A stretch of DNA of 64,000 nucleotides from RH2-MAG17b sp050745265 (GCA_050745265.1 JBOGKE010000100.1:1-64000), one strand, 5' to 3'. Numbered from the stretch's first letter, positions 1 through 8,520 are shown. The notes: generated by a model not told the origin, from the sequence alone. Numbers and translations are program-made.

Positions 1-409
1 CGCAAACCTTGCCCACCTCGCCAACCTGGACGCTACCCAGCTCAAGATTGCCGCCGAGAATGCTCATGGCGGCGAGCTGGCTCAGGTTCAGGTAGATATA
101 TTGGCCAACGTTAATTTCATCATCCGACGTGCCGTTGAGACCCAGGCCTTCCTCGGTGGCCCCGGCGCTCTTGATGTAAAGGTCGTTCGGCTTGCTGATG
201 CCGCTGGACGAAAACCCTTCCGCCGTGATGGTCACGCCGCTCTTCGTGTAAGTCGCCGTATTCGTTCCCAGGTCCGCGTTGGTGTGGCACGGACTGGGTG
301 ATGTTACGTCGGCGCAAGTAGAAAGATCGAAGGTCAGAGTTCCGGCCCAACTCGGAACCGCGATAAAAAGAACCACTGCAGACACCAACAACGCAAGCTT
401 AGCTTTCAT
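1..409 (-). CDS. Secreted protein of unknown function, 3' part outside window
   Basis: The reading frame starts at an ATG at 407-409, preceded by AGAGGGCACA, and stays open for 136 codons to the window edge, so the C-terminus is missing. Residues 1-27 form a clear Sec signal peptide (MKAKLALLVSAVVLFIAVPSWA). The mature part begins GTLTFDLSTCAD and is rich in Thr, Ser, Gly and Asn, like an extracellular beta-sandwich protein. This architecture resembles short PEP-CTERM-type exported proteins, but the sorting signal would lie outside the window, so that is only a guess. The frame was chosen because it alone gives signal peptide plus secreted-type composition; the other minus-strand frame is Arg/His-rich and shadow-like. 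Confidence 0.6.
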   Translation of the reverse strand, partial: MKAKLALLVSAVVLFIAVPSWAGTLTFDLSTCADVTSPSPCHTNADLGTNTATYTKSGVTITAEGFSSSGISKPNDLYIKSAGATEEGLGLNGTSDDEINVGQYIYLNLSQLAAMSILGGNLELGSVQVGEVGKVC

Positions 410-751
410 TGTGCCCTCTCCGTTCATTTTTGGATTTGACCTGCGCAGCGCTCGCACGTTTTGCGCCGAGCCCCCCGATGCGCACGGGTGCGCCAGAGCT
501 GTCGCTGGGAAGAAGCCTTGTAAGGTCTCTCCGGCGCTAAGGTAATCACACTTCGCAGCCGCTGCAAAGTCCTGACTCAGCTAATATCGACGCGTCTAAC
601 GCCCAGCGGCTAGCGGACGAGAGGATTTCCGGGAAGGAGTTGATTAATTTCGCTGCGGTCTGGAAGGGTGCAGGACGCGGTGCAGGGAATGCGAGTGATC
701 GCCCAAGCGGCCGCTACTGCGAACGCGTTACCGGCCTGCCGCGATCGAAAT
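410..751. other. Intergenic, no gene seen
   Basis: This 342-base stretch lies between the start of the secreted-protein gene and the stop codon of ssb. It should hold the promoter of the leftward secreted-protein gene. I see no convincing -35/-10 pair, hairpin terminator or conserved small ORF in it. Confidence 0.4.
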
Positions 752-1228
752 CTAAAACGGAACGTCCTTGTCGGTGATTTCCGGGTCGGACGGCAAATCG
801 CCGGGACCGGCGGAGGGCTCTGAGTCTGGCTCAGAATTCGAGAAGGCCGATTCCTGGGCTGGCGCAGATGGCCGCCCCGCGAACGACGGAGAATCGCTCT
901 TCGAACCGAGCATCTTCATCTCGCGCGCAACGATCTCATACGCGGTCCGCTTGTTACCGGTCTGATCCTCCCATTGGCGGCTGCGGATGCTGCCTTCGAT
1001 ATAGACTTGCTTTCCCTTGGTCAAATATTCGCCGCAAATCTCGGCGAGGCGGTTCCACGCGATGATCGTGTGCCACTCGGTGTGCTTTTGCTGCTCGCCG
1101 GCGCGGTCTTTGAAAACCTCGTCCGTCGCGAGCGTGAACTTCGCCACCGCAGATCCGGAGTTCGTGTACTTGACCTCGGGATCTTTGCCGAGTCGTCCAA
1201 CCAGAATCACTTTGTTAACGGATGACAT
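752..1228 (-). CDS. ssb: Single-stranded DNA-binding protein
   Basis: 158 residues. SSB binds single-stranded DNA as a tetramer and recruits replication and repair enzymes. The N-terminal 110 residues form the OB fold, opening MSSVNKVILVGRLGKDPEVKY, with the typical FTLAT, WHTIIAW and KGKQVYIEGSIRSRQW segments. A Ser/Pro/Glu-rich linker follows (about 115-148). The acidic tip ends DKDVPF, the partner-docking tail seen in bacterial SSBs as DDDIPF-like endings. The ATG at 1226-1228 gives the canonical N-terminus, so no extension is needed. It is the last gene of the leftward group and separated from cpoB by a palindromic repeat, so it is probably transcribed on its own. Confidence 0.97.
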   Translation of the reverse strand: MSSVNKVILVGRLGKDPEVKYTNSGSAVAKFTLATDEVFKDRAGEQQKHTEWHTIIAWNRLAEICGEYLTKGKQVYIEGSIRSRQWEDQTGNKRTAYEIVAREMKMLGSKSDSPSFAGRPSAPAQESAFSNSEPDSEPSAGPGDLPSDPEITDKDVPF

Positions 1229-1329
1229 CGTTCCCCCGTTTGCGGATCGCTACAGGCGCCGGAGTTGGGCCGCCCCTTCAGGTGCGGCATACGGGCTGAA
1301 ACGGGCTGCTGAAAAAGGCCGGACCGCAT

Positions 1330-1408
1330 CATTCTGAGGGGCCGCAGGCGACGAAGAATCGCATTTGTTTGATTCGAAATGCAGAGATTCTTCGCTTCGC
1401 TCAGAATG
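1330..1408. repeat. Inverted-repeat intergenic element (family A)
   Basis: Arms CATTCTGAG (1330-1338) and CTCAGAATG (1400-1408) are exact reverse complements, and an inner pair GAAGAATC (1353-1360) / GATTCTTC (1386-1393) is also exact. The element lies between cpoB and ssb. Diverged relatives occur near 4038, 11186, 27918 and 60505. A second hairpin, GCTGCGA with an A-rich loop, follows at about 1417-1437 and could end cpoB transcription. Confidence 0.8.
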
Positions 1409-1451
1409 ACAGTTCGCTGCGATTTTTTTCGCAGCCTCTGAAACCCGGCGA

Positions 1452-2384
1452 CTACCGGCTTGCCACACGCAGCCGCTGCAGTCGCTCCCGCGCCAGGCTC
1501 GCCTCGCGGCTGCCGGGATACTTGCGCAGCAGAGTATGGAGCTCGCGCTCGCCGGCAGTACGCTCGTTCAGGGCGAGCAACGCGTAGCCCTTCTTCAGGT
1601 AGGCCGCCGCTGCCTTGTTCCCGCTGGGATAAGACTGAATGCACTGATCGTATTGTTTAACGGCCTCTTTATAGTCTTTCTGGTTGTAGTAAGAATCACC
1701 GACGTAAAACTGTGCGTTCGAGGCGAGATCGGTGTCTCCATAAGTCTGCAGGTACTGCTGAAAGCCCTGGATAGCGAGTTGATACTGCCCCTGGGAATAA
1801 TCGGCATACGCAGAATTGTAGAGGGTTTGCGGATCCGGAACAGGAGGCGCGGAGGTTACATTTCCGGCGCCGCCCGCGCCAGCCGGCGAGTCGGGCGTCC
1901 CCTGAGGAACGCCTGGAGCGGGGGGCGTGCCCGTCGCGTTACCGTTCGCTGGAGCCGCACCCGGAGCGGAAGTATTGGGCGCAGGAGCATTGATCGTCTG
2001 AATGATTTTCTGCGTCTGCGCGAGTTGGTCGCTCAGCTTTGAAAGCTCCCCTTTGGTTTCGTCGAGGCTGGCGGAAAGCTGCTGGATCTCGCCCGTCATG
2101 GTGTCGAAGCGGTTACCGGTGTCAGCCAGGCTTCGCTGTTCGGCGGCCTGCATCTTGCCAACCACGTCTTTCATGGAATCGACGTTCGCGCCCGTCTGCT
2201 GAATGAGGGTTTTAAGGATCGCCGACTGCGTGTCCACGGTTCGCTGCAGGGTCTGTACTTCCTGTTGCAGCGTATCCAGTTGCGTCATCATCTGGATGGT
2301 TTCTTTGCTGACGCTAAAACCGGGCTGGGCCAGCCACGCTAAAAGCGCCGCCAAACACAGGGTCGTCAGGAGATTTCGTTTCAC
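1452..2384 (-). CDS. cpoB: Tol-Pal system protein CpoB (YbgF)
   Basis: 310 residues. CpoB (YbgF) is a periplasmic protein that coordinates peptidoglycan synthesis with Tol-driven outer-membrane constriction. A signal peptide covers residues 1-24 (MKRNLLTTLCLAALLAWLAQPGFS). A coiled coil rich in Gln, Leu and Thr follows (about 28-130), matching the trimerisation region of the family. Next come a low-complexity Pro/Ala/Gly linker (about 135-180) and C-terminal TPR repeats (about 185-305), including LYNSAYADYSQGQYQLAIQG and AQFYVGDSYYNQKDYKEAV. It is the last gene of the Tol-Pal cluster, downstream of pal, as in Proteobacteria. The gap to pal holds a strong hairpin, so cpoB may have its own promoter or depend on read-through. 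Confidence 0.93.
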   Translation of the reverse strand: MKRNLLTTLCLAALLAWLAQPGFSVSKETIQMMTQLDTLQQEVQTLQRTVDTQSAILKTLIQQTGANVDSMKDVVGKMQAAEQRSLADTGNRFDTMTGEIQQLSASLDETKGELSKLSDQLAQTQKIIQTINAPAPNTSAPGAAPANGNATGTPPAPGVPQGTPDSPAGAGGAGNVTSAPPVPDPQTLYNSAYADYSQGQYQLAIQGFQQYLQTYGDTDLASNAQFYVGDSYYNQKDYKEAVKQYDQCIQSYPSGNKAAAAYLKKGYALLALNERTAGERELHTLLRKYPGSREASLARERLQRLRVASR

Positions 2385-2601
2385 GGCCGACTCACACCTC
2401 GTTTAGAAGTTGCGTCTAAGCTTGAGTCTACTCTTGGCGGCAGGGACGGTCAACTTGGGCGGATGAACGACGCGCGGGTCTTGATGAATGCTGTGGGCGG
2501 CGCTGAGAGAAACACTCCTGCTGAACGCACCGCAGCTTCCCTGCTTTCGAGGGATTGGTGTTTGAGCGCAGAAACTCAGGACGAAACCCGACACGTGGAG
2601 C

Positions 2602-2626
2602 GGCCGGAGGCGTGCTGCCTCCGGCC
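2602..2626 (-). terminator. Strong hairpin just after pal
   Basis: GGCCGGAGGC (2602-2611) and GCCTCCGGCC (2617-2626) form a perfect 10-bp stem with a 5-base loop, 17 bases beyond the pal stop codon. There is no following T-run, so it may be an attenuating or mRNA-stabilising stem rather than a classical terminator. Confidence 0.45.
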
Positions 2627-2642
2627 ACAACCCGCGCGTTAA

Positions 2643-3413
2643 TTACTGCGTGCCCTGCTGGGACTCGGTGCCTACCACCAAGTGCCCCCGGCGATTTTGC
2701 TGCCAGCAGCTCTCGGTGTGGTCCGTGCAGAACGGTTTGTCCTTACCGTAGGAGATCGTCATGACATTGTCGGCCGACACGCCGAGATTCACGAGGTAGT
2801 TCTTCACCGCGGTGGCCCGCCGATCGCCCAGCCCCAGGTTATACTCTTCGCTGCCACGCTCGTCGCAGTGCCCTTCAACCGTAAACTTGACATCGGGGTG
2901 CTGCTTGAGCATGTCCGCGTCGTGCTGCAGGGCTTGAGCTGCATCGGGACGTATATCCGACTTGTTAAAGTTGAAATACGCGTCCTTGATGTTTGCGTTG
3001 AACCACTCCGAAGCATTGAAAGCCGGCGCCTGCGGAGTCGGAGGAGGAGGAGGCGGCGGGGTAGTTACGGTGACACGAGCGGTTTGCGTTTGGGTTCCGC
3101 CCGGACCGGTGGCCGTCATCGTGTAAGTGGTCGAATCGTCGGGCGTCACGGTGGTTGAACCCTGCGCCTGAACTGAACCGATATTGGGCTCAAGGTCCAG
3201 CTTGGTAGCACCCGTTGAAGTCCAGCTCAGCGTGGCGGACTGGCCCTTCTCGATGGTACTGGGCTCTGCGTTCAGTGTGACCGTAGGCGCTGCGGGTGCC
3301 GGTGGCGGAGCCGGTGGTGGCGGCGCGACGATCTTCTTCTTGTGGCAGGCGCCTGCCAGCAAAATCACTCCCAGCAAACCGACCAAAACAGCGAGCACTC
3401 TCTTCTTTGCCAT
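2643..3413 (-). CDS. pal: Peptidoglycan-associated lipoprotein Pal with extra Ig-like domain
   Basis: 256 residues. Pal anchors the outer membrane to peptidoglycan and is the outer-membrane end of the Tol system. Residues 1-23 are a lipoprotein signal with lipobox LAGAC, so Cys23 would be acylated. A Pro-rich stretch leads into an Ig-like domain (about 42-120: PTVTLNAEPSTIEKGQSATL to TQTARVTV). A second Pro linker is followed by the OmpA-like peptidoglycan-binding domain (about 140-256), with FNKSDIRPDA, FTVEGHCDERGSEEYN and GDRRATAVKNYL. Classical Pal is about 170 residues, so the Ig-like insert is an addition. An SD-like GGAGGA precedes the ATG. Confidence 0.95.
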   Translation of the reverse strand: MAKKRVLAVLVGLLGVILLAGACHKKKIVAPPPPAPPPAPAAPTVTLNAEPSTIEKGQSATLSWTSTGATKLDLEPNIGSVQAQGSTTVTPDDSTTYTMTATGPGGTQTQTARVTVTTPPPPPPPTPQAPAFNASEWFNANIKDAYFNFNKSDIRPDAAQALQHDADMLKQHPDVKFTVEGHCDERGSEEYNLGLGDRRATAVKNYLVNLGVSADNVMTISYGKDKPFCTDHTESCWQQNRRGHLVVGTESQQGTQ

Positions 3414-3928
3414 TATTTCTCCTCCTCAGTCGGTAGTAGAATTCCGATGATCGTGGGTGACTTTGGTTAACTTGCGGCCAATTGCCCTTGCCAAGCCGCG
3501 AACGACGGCGTCAATTCCGCGACTACAAATCAACACTTACCTGTAAGGCTACCCATACTAACATGAAAATAACACAAAACAAACCGCTTTTTGCGAATGC
3601 CGAAAATGGGGCTGCGAGACGCATCTTCGTCGCCTGAAGCCGGATGCAGATCATATCAGAAGGCAACCCCAGCCGCGCCGATTACGACATCGTAACTGGT
3701 TCCCTTTTAGCAACTGCCCCCGGCCGATCGAGGCCGTTGTTTCCGCACCCCGGCAATTCTGCTGTCGCGGCAGTGTCTTCCCGAGCGTCGCTAGAAGGAT
3801 GCTGAAAGACCCGCGGAACTGTCATCCTGACGAGTTTCTCTTGTCGCTTCGCGACACCGGCAAAGCATGAAAAGGCGGGCGTATCGGTATCAGCGCCTGG
3901 CTTCCGCCGTGCCGCAAACGACACCCAC
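3414..3928. other. Long intergenic region, no gene seen
   Basis: Between pal and the first repeat. The pal-proximal part is relatively AT-rich (about 3535-3595, with runs such as AAAATAACACAAAACAAACCG) and is the likely promoter region of the leftward pal gene. The 3682-3924 part has a low-complexity reading frame without protein-like features. A weak relative of repeat family A (CTGTCATCCTGACGAG) lies at about 3820-3835. Confidence 0.4.
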
Positions 3929-4022
3929 TTTGATCGGGGCTTTTAGCCCCCTGAGGCCCTAGCGGCTAAAGCCGAAAATAATCAATCGTCTACTAACGGC
4001 ACGACTAAAGTCGTGCCCTGAT
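3929..4022. repeat. GC-rich multi-hairpin element (family B)
   Basis: Three nested palindromes follow each other: GGGGCTTTTAGCCCC, GGCTAAAGCC and GGCACGACTAAAGTCGTGCC, ending in CCTGATA. The same ending and hairpin vocabulary recur in the element between tolQ and tolR (9545-9680), so both belong to one repeat family. Confidence 0.75.
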
Positions 4023-4037
4023 ATGCGATCTGTTCGA

Positions 4038-4125
4038 ACATTTCGGAGCCGCCGAAGGCGACGAAGGATCTCTCTATTGGTTTGGTTCCTAAATGCAGTG
4101 ATTGTTCGCATCGCTCAGAATGACA
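4038..4125. repeat. Degenerate inverted-repeat element (family A)
   Basis: The right arm CTCAGAATGACA (4114-4125) and flank CAGTTCGCAGC match the element at 1330-1408. The left arm (ATTTCGGAG) has decayed. It lies just beyond the 3' end of tolB copy 1. Confidence 0.6.
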
Positions 4126-4206
4126 GTTCGCAGCTTTTTTCCCAGCCGTCTAGTTCAAGCCCATCGGCCGTGTTTTTTGAAGGCCGCACCGCTCAATTAT
4201 TGCAAC

Positions 4207-5583
4207 CTAATTCGACCAGTTCGGATCCCAGTTTTCTCCCTGGGTGGTTATCCGTTTTTGATGCGTACCGTCGGCCAGCATGATCCATATTTCTTTCTTT
4301 CCGCTGCGATCGGATTGAAAAACAATGTGGTTGCCGTCGGGCGCCCACCACGGACGGTCATTGCTGCGGGCGTTGTGAGTGAGCTGCGTGATCTGGCCGG
4401 AGCCGATGTTCATCAAGTAAATATCGAAGTTTCCGGTTTCCACGACGGCCCAGGAGAACGCGATGTAGAGCCCGTTCGGCGACCAGGCAGGCGCGTCCGC
4501 ATCGCCGCCCTTCGTCAGAAGGCGGCGGAGATTGGTCCCGTCCGCGTTCATCATGTAGATTTGCGGCGTGCCGCTGCGGTCGGAGACAAAAGCGATTTCG
4601 CGTCCGGTTTTTGGATTCCAGACCGGCGCGATGTTCGAGACGTTGTGGCCCGGGCTGAAGGTGAGTCGCTCGAGATGAGAGCCTCCGGCATCGCAGGTAT
4701 AAATCTCCTGCGTGCCGCCCATACTCGAGCAGAACGCCAGGCGCTTCCCGTCGGGCGACCAGGCGGGCGTCGTATTCAGGCCGTGGTAACGGGGAAAGTA
4801 AAGCAGACGATGGGTGAGAAACGAGTAGATGGAAATTTCGGAATCTCCGCTGGCGTAATTGGTGAATGCGAGCTCCTTGTCGTCGGGAGACCAGCGCGGA
4901 GTGATGCAGAACGAGCGGTAGCTGGTGATGGGGTGCTGGTTGAAGCCGTCGTAGTCCGCCACCCAGACTTCTTCGTGGCCGGTGCGGCTGCTGATGAACG
5001 CGATGCGCGTGAGATTGATGCCCCGCACCCCTCCGCCGAGCGCCTGGATGATTTCGTTCGCGAAGGTGTGCGCGATGGCGCGTGTCGAGATTTCGTTCAG
5101 CGTGCCGACAAACCGTTTCCCGATGATCTGCGCGCTCGAAGGATTCTTCACGTCGTAGAGAAAACTCGCGACCACCAGATTCCCCGCCGCGATGGACGTA
5201 TTTCCGAAGACCAGATACTGGGCCGACACCGGAGGGTTGCTCCAGCTCGAGTACACCACGGCTCCCGGCTGCGCGGGCGGGCTCAACGGATAGAGGCTTC
5301 GGCTGATCATCTGGAAGAGTCCGGAATTGTCGAGGTCGTTCCACAGAACCTCGTTGAATTCGCCCGTCAGCCGCGTGAGTCCCCGATCGCTCGATTGCAC
5401 GGGGAAGTGCGCCACCGCGAGCCGCATGATACGATTGCCCGTGGCCGTGCCCGTGTTGATCTGGCCGGCCTGGCCAATCCGACCGGCCTGGGCGCGCGCC
5501 GGCGCTTGCGCGGCGAGAATCAAAACCGCGGTGAGCGCAGGAAGCCAACAAAGCCGCCACGCGGTGCTCAGGTCACGGTTCAT
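4207..5583 (-). CDS. tolB: Tol-Pal system translocation protein TolB, copy 1
   Basis: 458 residues. TolB is the periplasmic beta-propeller that links Pal to TolA. The signal peptide is residues 1-31 (ending APARAQA). The TolB N-terminal domain follows (about 45-190), with MRLAVAHFP and LWNDLDNSGLFQMI. A six-bladed WD40-like (PD40) propeller fills about 200-450, with repeated W-[SA]-P-D-[GD]-K and GGTQEIYT blade motifs, ending GENWDPNWSN. It pairs with a second tolB at 6163-7533. The C-terminal propellers are nearly identical in many stretches, whereas the N-terminal domains and signal peptides differ clearly. Between them sit two small frameshifted ORFs. Pal lies downstream. Confidence 0.95.
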   Translation of the reverse strand: MNRDLSTAWRLCWLPALTAVLILAAQAPARAQAGRIGQAGQINTGTATGNRIMRLAVAHFPVQSSDRGLTRLTGEFNEVLWNDLDNSGLFQMISRSLYPLSPPAQPGAVVYSSWSNPPVSAQYLVFGNTSIAAGNLVVASFLYDVKNPSSAQIIGKRFVGTLNEISTRAIAHTFANEIIQALGGGVRGINLTRIAFISSRTGHEEVWVADYDGFNQHPITSYRSFCITPRWSPDDKELAFTNYASGDSEISIYSFLTHRLLYFPRYHGLNTTPAWSPDGKRLAFCSSMGGTQEIYTCDAGGSHLERLTFSPGHNVSNIAPVWNPKTGREIAFVSDRSGTPQIYMMNADGTNLRRLLTKGGDADAPAWSPNGLYIAFSWAVVETGNFDIYLMNIGSGQITQLTHNARSNDRPWWAPDGNHIVFQSDRSGKKEIWIMLADGTHQKRITTQGENWDPNWSN

Positions 5584-5640
5584 AGGCCTCGTGCCGAGCT
5601 GCTCGTCTTTCTCATACGTGCACCGGGCCCGGGATGACGT

Positions 5641-5878
5641 TTAATCTTCATCTGGCATCGCGTCGGTGATAGCATCGATTAGTTCTCTCACCGATTCCAT
5701 TTTAGTTTGAACAGTGAGGGCCTCAGTCGCCATATCGGCCATTAAGTTGAAGTACGCCTCACTTCCGCTCCTGGTCCGTCGCATTTTGCGGCGGCGATCA
5801 AGGAACCGCTGAGTATATTCCGCTGCCTCGTCGAGCAGGCGATCTCTGGACGCTGGGTGTGGTCACTTTAGCGGGCAT
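5641..5878 (-). pseudogene. Small unknown ORF, apparently frameshifted
   Basis: From ATG 5876-5878 (MPAKVTTPSVQR) the frame soon hits a stop, but the neighbouring frame continues as DRLLDEAAEYTQRFLDRRRK and then MRRTRSGSEAYFNLMADMA, ending ITDAMPDED at a TAA at 5641-5643. The span is 238 bases, one base more than 79 codons, so a single-base indel near AGAGATCG would restore a 78-residue helical, charged protein. Without that, the longest intact part is 47 residues from an internal ATG at 5784. No family was recognised. It lies 36 bases downstream of another frameshifted ORF. Confidence 0.35.
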
Positions 5879-5914
5879 GGTTTGGCACCTCGTCTAGGGG
5901 AGACGGCGTTCGAG

Positions 5915-6080
5915 CTATTTCTCTTGGTCCCGGAACGTCCTGATGTCTTTCTCCCATTTTCCGATCAGGTCCTCGTCCGGGTGAATCTTCGACAGCTCGC
6001 GACGTATTTTCGCGTCGTGGGTCGAGATCGACCCTCTCACTCCCTTTTAGCAGTTTCCGGAATTCTTTGTTCCTTCCCAT
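5915..6080 (-). pseudogene. Small unknown ORF, apparently frameshifted
   Basis: It starts MGRNKEFRKLLKGSER at ATG 6078-6080. After GAGAGGGTCG the convincing protein sequence moves to another frame and reads STHDAKIRRELSKIHPDED, then LIGKWEKDIRTFRDQEK, ending at TAG 5915-5917. The span is 166 bases, one more than 55 codons, so one extra base breaks the gene. The restored product would be 54 residues, strongly charged and helical. No family recognised. It lies between the two tolB copies and directly upstream of a second broken small ORF. Confidence 0.35.
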
Positions 6081-6162
6081 TATCTCACTGCAACAGACGC
6101 GCGCGTGAAGGAGCCAGCCGGCTCTCACGGCGGCGTTGCAGGATTTGCGCTTTGACTCGCGC

Positions 6163-7533
6163 TCAGTTCGACCAGCTCGGATCCCAATTCTCTCCCTTCG
6201 TGGTAATCCGCTTTTGATCTGACCCGTCGGCCAGCATCTCGTAGACCTCCCGTTTCCCGGAGCGATTCGACTCAAAAACGATATGGCGGCCGTCCGGCGC
6301 CCACCAGGGCCGGTCGTTGCTGCCGGCGTTGTGGGTGAGCTGAGTGATCTGGCCGGAGGCGATATCAATCATGTAGATGTCGTAGGTGCCCGTTTCGACT
6401 ACAGCCCACGAGAACACAATGGACAGCCCGTTCGGAGACCACGAGGGCGCATCCGCGTCGCCGCCCGACGTCAGCAGGCGCCGCAGGCTGGTCCCGTCAG
6501 AGTTCATCATGTAAATCTGCGGCGCGCCGCTGGTGTCTGAAACAAAGGCGAGCTCGTTACCCGTTTTGGGATTCCACACCGGCGCGATGTTGACGCTTCG
6601 AGAAAAGGTGAGCCGTTGCAGGCCGGTGCCGTCCGAGTTCGAGACGTAGATCTGCGGGGCGCCGCTCATGCTCGAGCAGAAGGCGATCTTTTTCCCGTCC
6701 GGCGACCAGCAGGGCGTCGTGTTCAACCCGTGATAGTGCGGAAAGGAAAGCAGGTGATGAGAGAGGAACGAGTAGATGGCGATCTGAGGCGTGCCGCTGG
6801 CGTAGCTCGTGAACGCGATCTTCGTATCGTCCGGCGCCCACCGCGGCGTCAGGCAGAGCGATCCGTAGCTCGTGACCGGGTGCTGGTTGAAGCCGTCGTA
6901 GTCCATCACCCAGATTTCGGGATGACCCGTGCGGTTGCTGACGAACGAAATCTGGCTCAAATTGATGCCGGGAATTCCGCCCCCCAGCGCCTCGATGATC
7001 TCGTTGGCGAAGCGGTGCGCGGTTTCGCGCGTCGAAACTTCGTTCATCGTGGCAATGTAGCGTTTCGCGAGCACGGCGGGATTCGCCGGATTTCTCACAT
7101 CGTACAGATAGGACGTCATCACAAGATTGCCGTTGATGTCGGCAGAGTTGCCGAACACCAGGAATTGAGCGGATGCGGGGGTCTTCGTCCACCGCTCGAA
7201 CACCACGCCGGACGGATCCGATGGAGTCTTCACGGGGTACATGCTCTTGCTGACCATCTGGAAGATGCCGGCGTTATCGAGATCGTTCCACAACACCTGG
7301 TTGAATTCGTTGGTCAGATTCGCCAGATCCGATTCGTTCGAGCGCGCGGGAAAGTTGGCCACCGCAATGCGGATGGTCCGGTTTCCGATCTTGGTCCCTG
7401 TCTTGATTAGGCCGATCTGCGCCGCGAGCAAGCTCGGCGCGGCGAGCGCGAAAGCAAGGAGCGCGACCAATCCCGGCGCCAATTTGCAACCTTTGATTTG
7501 TGCCGTTCCTACCAAGGATCGGGGTTGTTCCAT
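6163..7533 (-). CDS. tolB: Tol-Pal system translocation protein TolB, copy 2
   Basis: About 456 residues from ATG 7531-7533, which has AGGAGGT 13 bases upstream and GGGAG nearer. A longer frame to 7629 reads through palindromic repeats and was rejected. A hydrophobic signal (LAPGLVALLAFALAAPSLLA) precedes the TolB N-terminal domain (TIRIAVANFPARSN, LWNDLDNAGIFQMV) and a PD40 propeller ending GENWDPSWSN. It sits directly after the TolA/TonB-like gene, the usual tolB position, so it may be the primary copy. Conserved blades such as DADAPSWSPNGL and SNDRPWWAPDG are shared with copy 1. Confidence 0.94.
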   Translation of the reverse strand: MEQPRSLVGTAQIKGCKLAPGLVALLAFALAAPSLLAAQIGLIKTGTKIGNRTIRIAVANFPARSNESDLANLTNEFNQVLWNDLDNAGIFQMVSKSMYPVKTPSDPSGVVFERWTKTPASAQFLVFGNSADINGNLVMTSYLYDVRNPANPAVLAKRYIATMNEVSTRETAHRFANEIIEALGGGIPGINLSQISFVSNRTGHPEIWVMDYDGFNQHPVTSYGSLCLTPRWAPDDTKIAFTSYASGTPQIAIYSFLSHHLLSFPHYHGLNTTPCWSPDGKKIAFCSSMSGAPQIYVSNSDGTGLQRLTFSRSVNIAPVWNPKTGNELAFVSDTSGAPQIYMMNSDGTSLRRLLTSGGDADAPSWSPNGLSIVFSWAVVETGTYDIYMIDIASGQITQLTHNAGSNDRPWWAPDGRHIVFESNRSGKREVYEMLADGSDQKRITTKGENWDPSWSN

Positions 7534-7575
7534 GTCGCTCCCTTTACCTCCTACCGAGACGAACGTTGATGGCAG

Positions 7576-7650
7576 CCACGGCACGCGCTTTGTGCCGTAA
7601 GTTGTTGCCCGCCGCGAGAAAAAGCCCACGGCACACGAGTCGTGCCGTGG
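7576..7650. repeat. Two GTGCCGTGG hairpins (family B)
   Basis: CCACGGCAC (7626-7634) pairs exactly with GTGCCGTGG (7642-7650). A related weaker hairpin CCACGGCAC/GTGCCGTAA lies at 7576-7600. The element fills the gap between tolB copy 2 and the TolA/TonB-like gene. The same CCACGGCAC unit occurs at 12730-12791 and about 31968-31995 in part. Confidence 0.75.
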
Positions 7651-8496
7651 CTACCTGTGGAAGTCGAAGTAGAAGTTCACGTGAACGCTGCTCTTCGTGT
7701 ACGTCTGCGGAAGCGGCGCCAGCGGGCTCGATGCAATCACCGCCCGCTCCGCCGAGCGATCAACTTCCGGAATGCCGCTCGACTGGGTCAGCTTTACGTT
7801 GGTGATCGTGCCGTTGCTCAGGATGTCGAACTCAACGTAAACTCGCCGCGCCGACAAAATACGCGGGTCGACGAGCGAAAGCAGCCAATTGCTGCTGACC
7901 CGGTTGCGCACCGCTTCCACGTACCACCCGTACAGATTGCCGAAATTGCTCGCCGTTCCGACTGCGACGTTGCCGCTCTGTGTCACCGCCGGCTGGCCGT
8001 AGTTGATCTGCGGCGCTCCGCCCTGCCGCGTGAGCACCGCGTTCGGGGGAGGAATCATAGGCTGCTTCTGGATGCGCTTATTGACGAGCAACTGCGCCTG
8101 GCGTTGGAGAACGACTTTAGGTTTCGCCTTCGTGCGTAACGGTGGCAGGGGCTTCTCGAGCGCCTTGAACCTGGGAATCTGGATTGCATTGGGCGGCGGA
8201 GGTTGCGGCGGTTGCGGAGGAGCCTTGTAGAGCTCCGGATTTTCGGTTTGGACCGGATTTGGCGTTTCGATCATCGGCCGCGGAAGCGGGACGCCCGGCA
8301 GCGTGGGAACCATGTTCACGTGCACCGCGCTTCCCTTTTGGAAGTGGCTGCCCCACGACGGCCCTCGGTTGATATTGATCGTGACATACAGCACCCCGGC
8401 CATCGCGAGGCCAATATGAAACACCACCGAGGCCACGAGCGATCCCCGCAGGCTCTCTCGCCGTCTGAACGCCAATGGAAAGCTTGCCGTGGACAT
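7651..8496 (-). CDS. TolA/TonB-family energy-transducing protein
   Basis: 281 residues from ATG 8494-8496; a GTG start at 8520 would add eight residues. One transmembrane segment lies near the N-terminus (about 21-42: VASVVFHIGLAMAGVLYVTI), giving a cytoplasmic N-terminus and periplasmic bulk. A Pro/Lys-rich spacer follows (about 80-150, including QPPQPPPPNAIQIPR), typical of TonB and TolA spanning regions. The C-terminal domain (about 175-281) has the TonB-like core with YVEAVRNRVSSNWLL, RVYVEFDILSNGTITNVKL and SSGIPEVDRSAERAV. Its place between tolR and tolB means it fills the TolA slot, coupling the TolQR motor to TolB-Pal, although its C-terminal domain is TonB-like. Confidence 0.85.
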   Translation of the reverse strand: MSTASFPLAFRRRESLRGSLVASVVFHIGLAMAGVLYVTININRGPSWGSHFQKGSAVHVNMVPTLPGVPLPRPMIETPNPVQTENPELYKAPPQPPQPPPPNAIQIPRFKALEKPLPPLRTKAKPKVVLQRQAQLLVNKRIQKQPMIPPPNAVLTRQGGAPQINYGQPAVTQSGNVAVGTASNFGNLYGWYVEAVRNRVSSNWLLSLVDPRILSARRVYVEFDILSNGTITNVKLTQSSGIPEVDRSAERAVIASSPLAPLPQTYTKSSVHVNFYFDFHR

Positions 8497-8520
8497 GGAT
8501 CGCCGGGTGCTCTCAGCCAC

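Noticed and set aside
4102..5637. 511-residue plus-strand frame opposite tolB copy 1
   Set aside because: Antisense to a strongly recognisable tolB; its translation is Arg/Val/Asp-rich shadow sequence with no domain.
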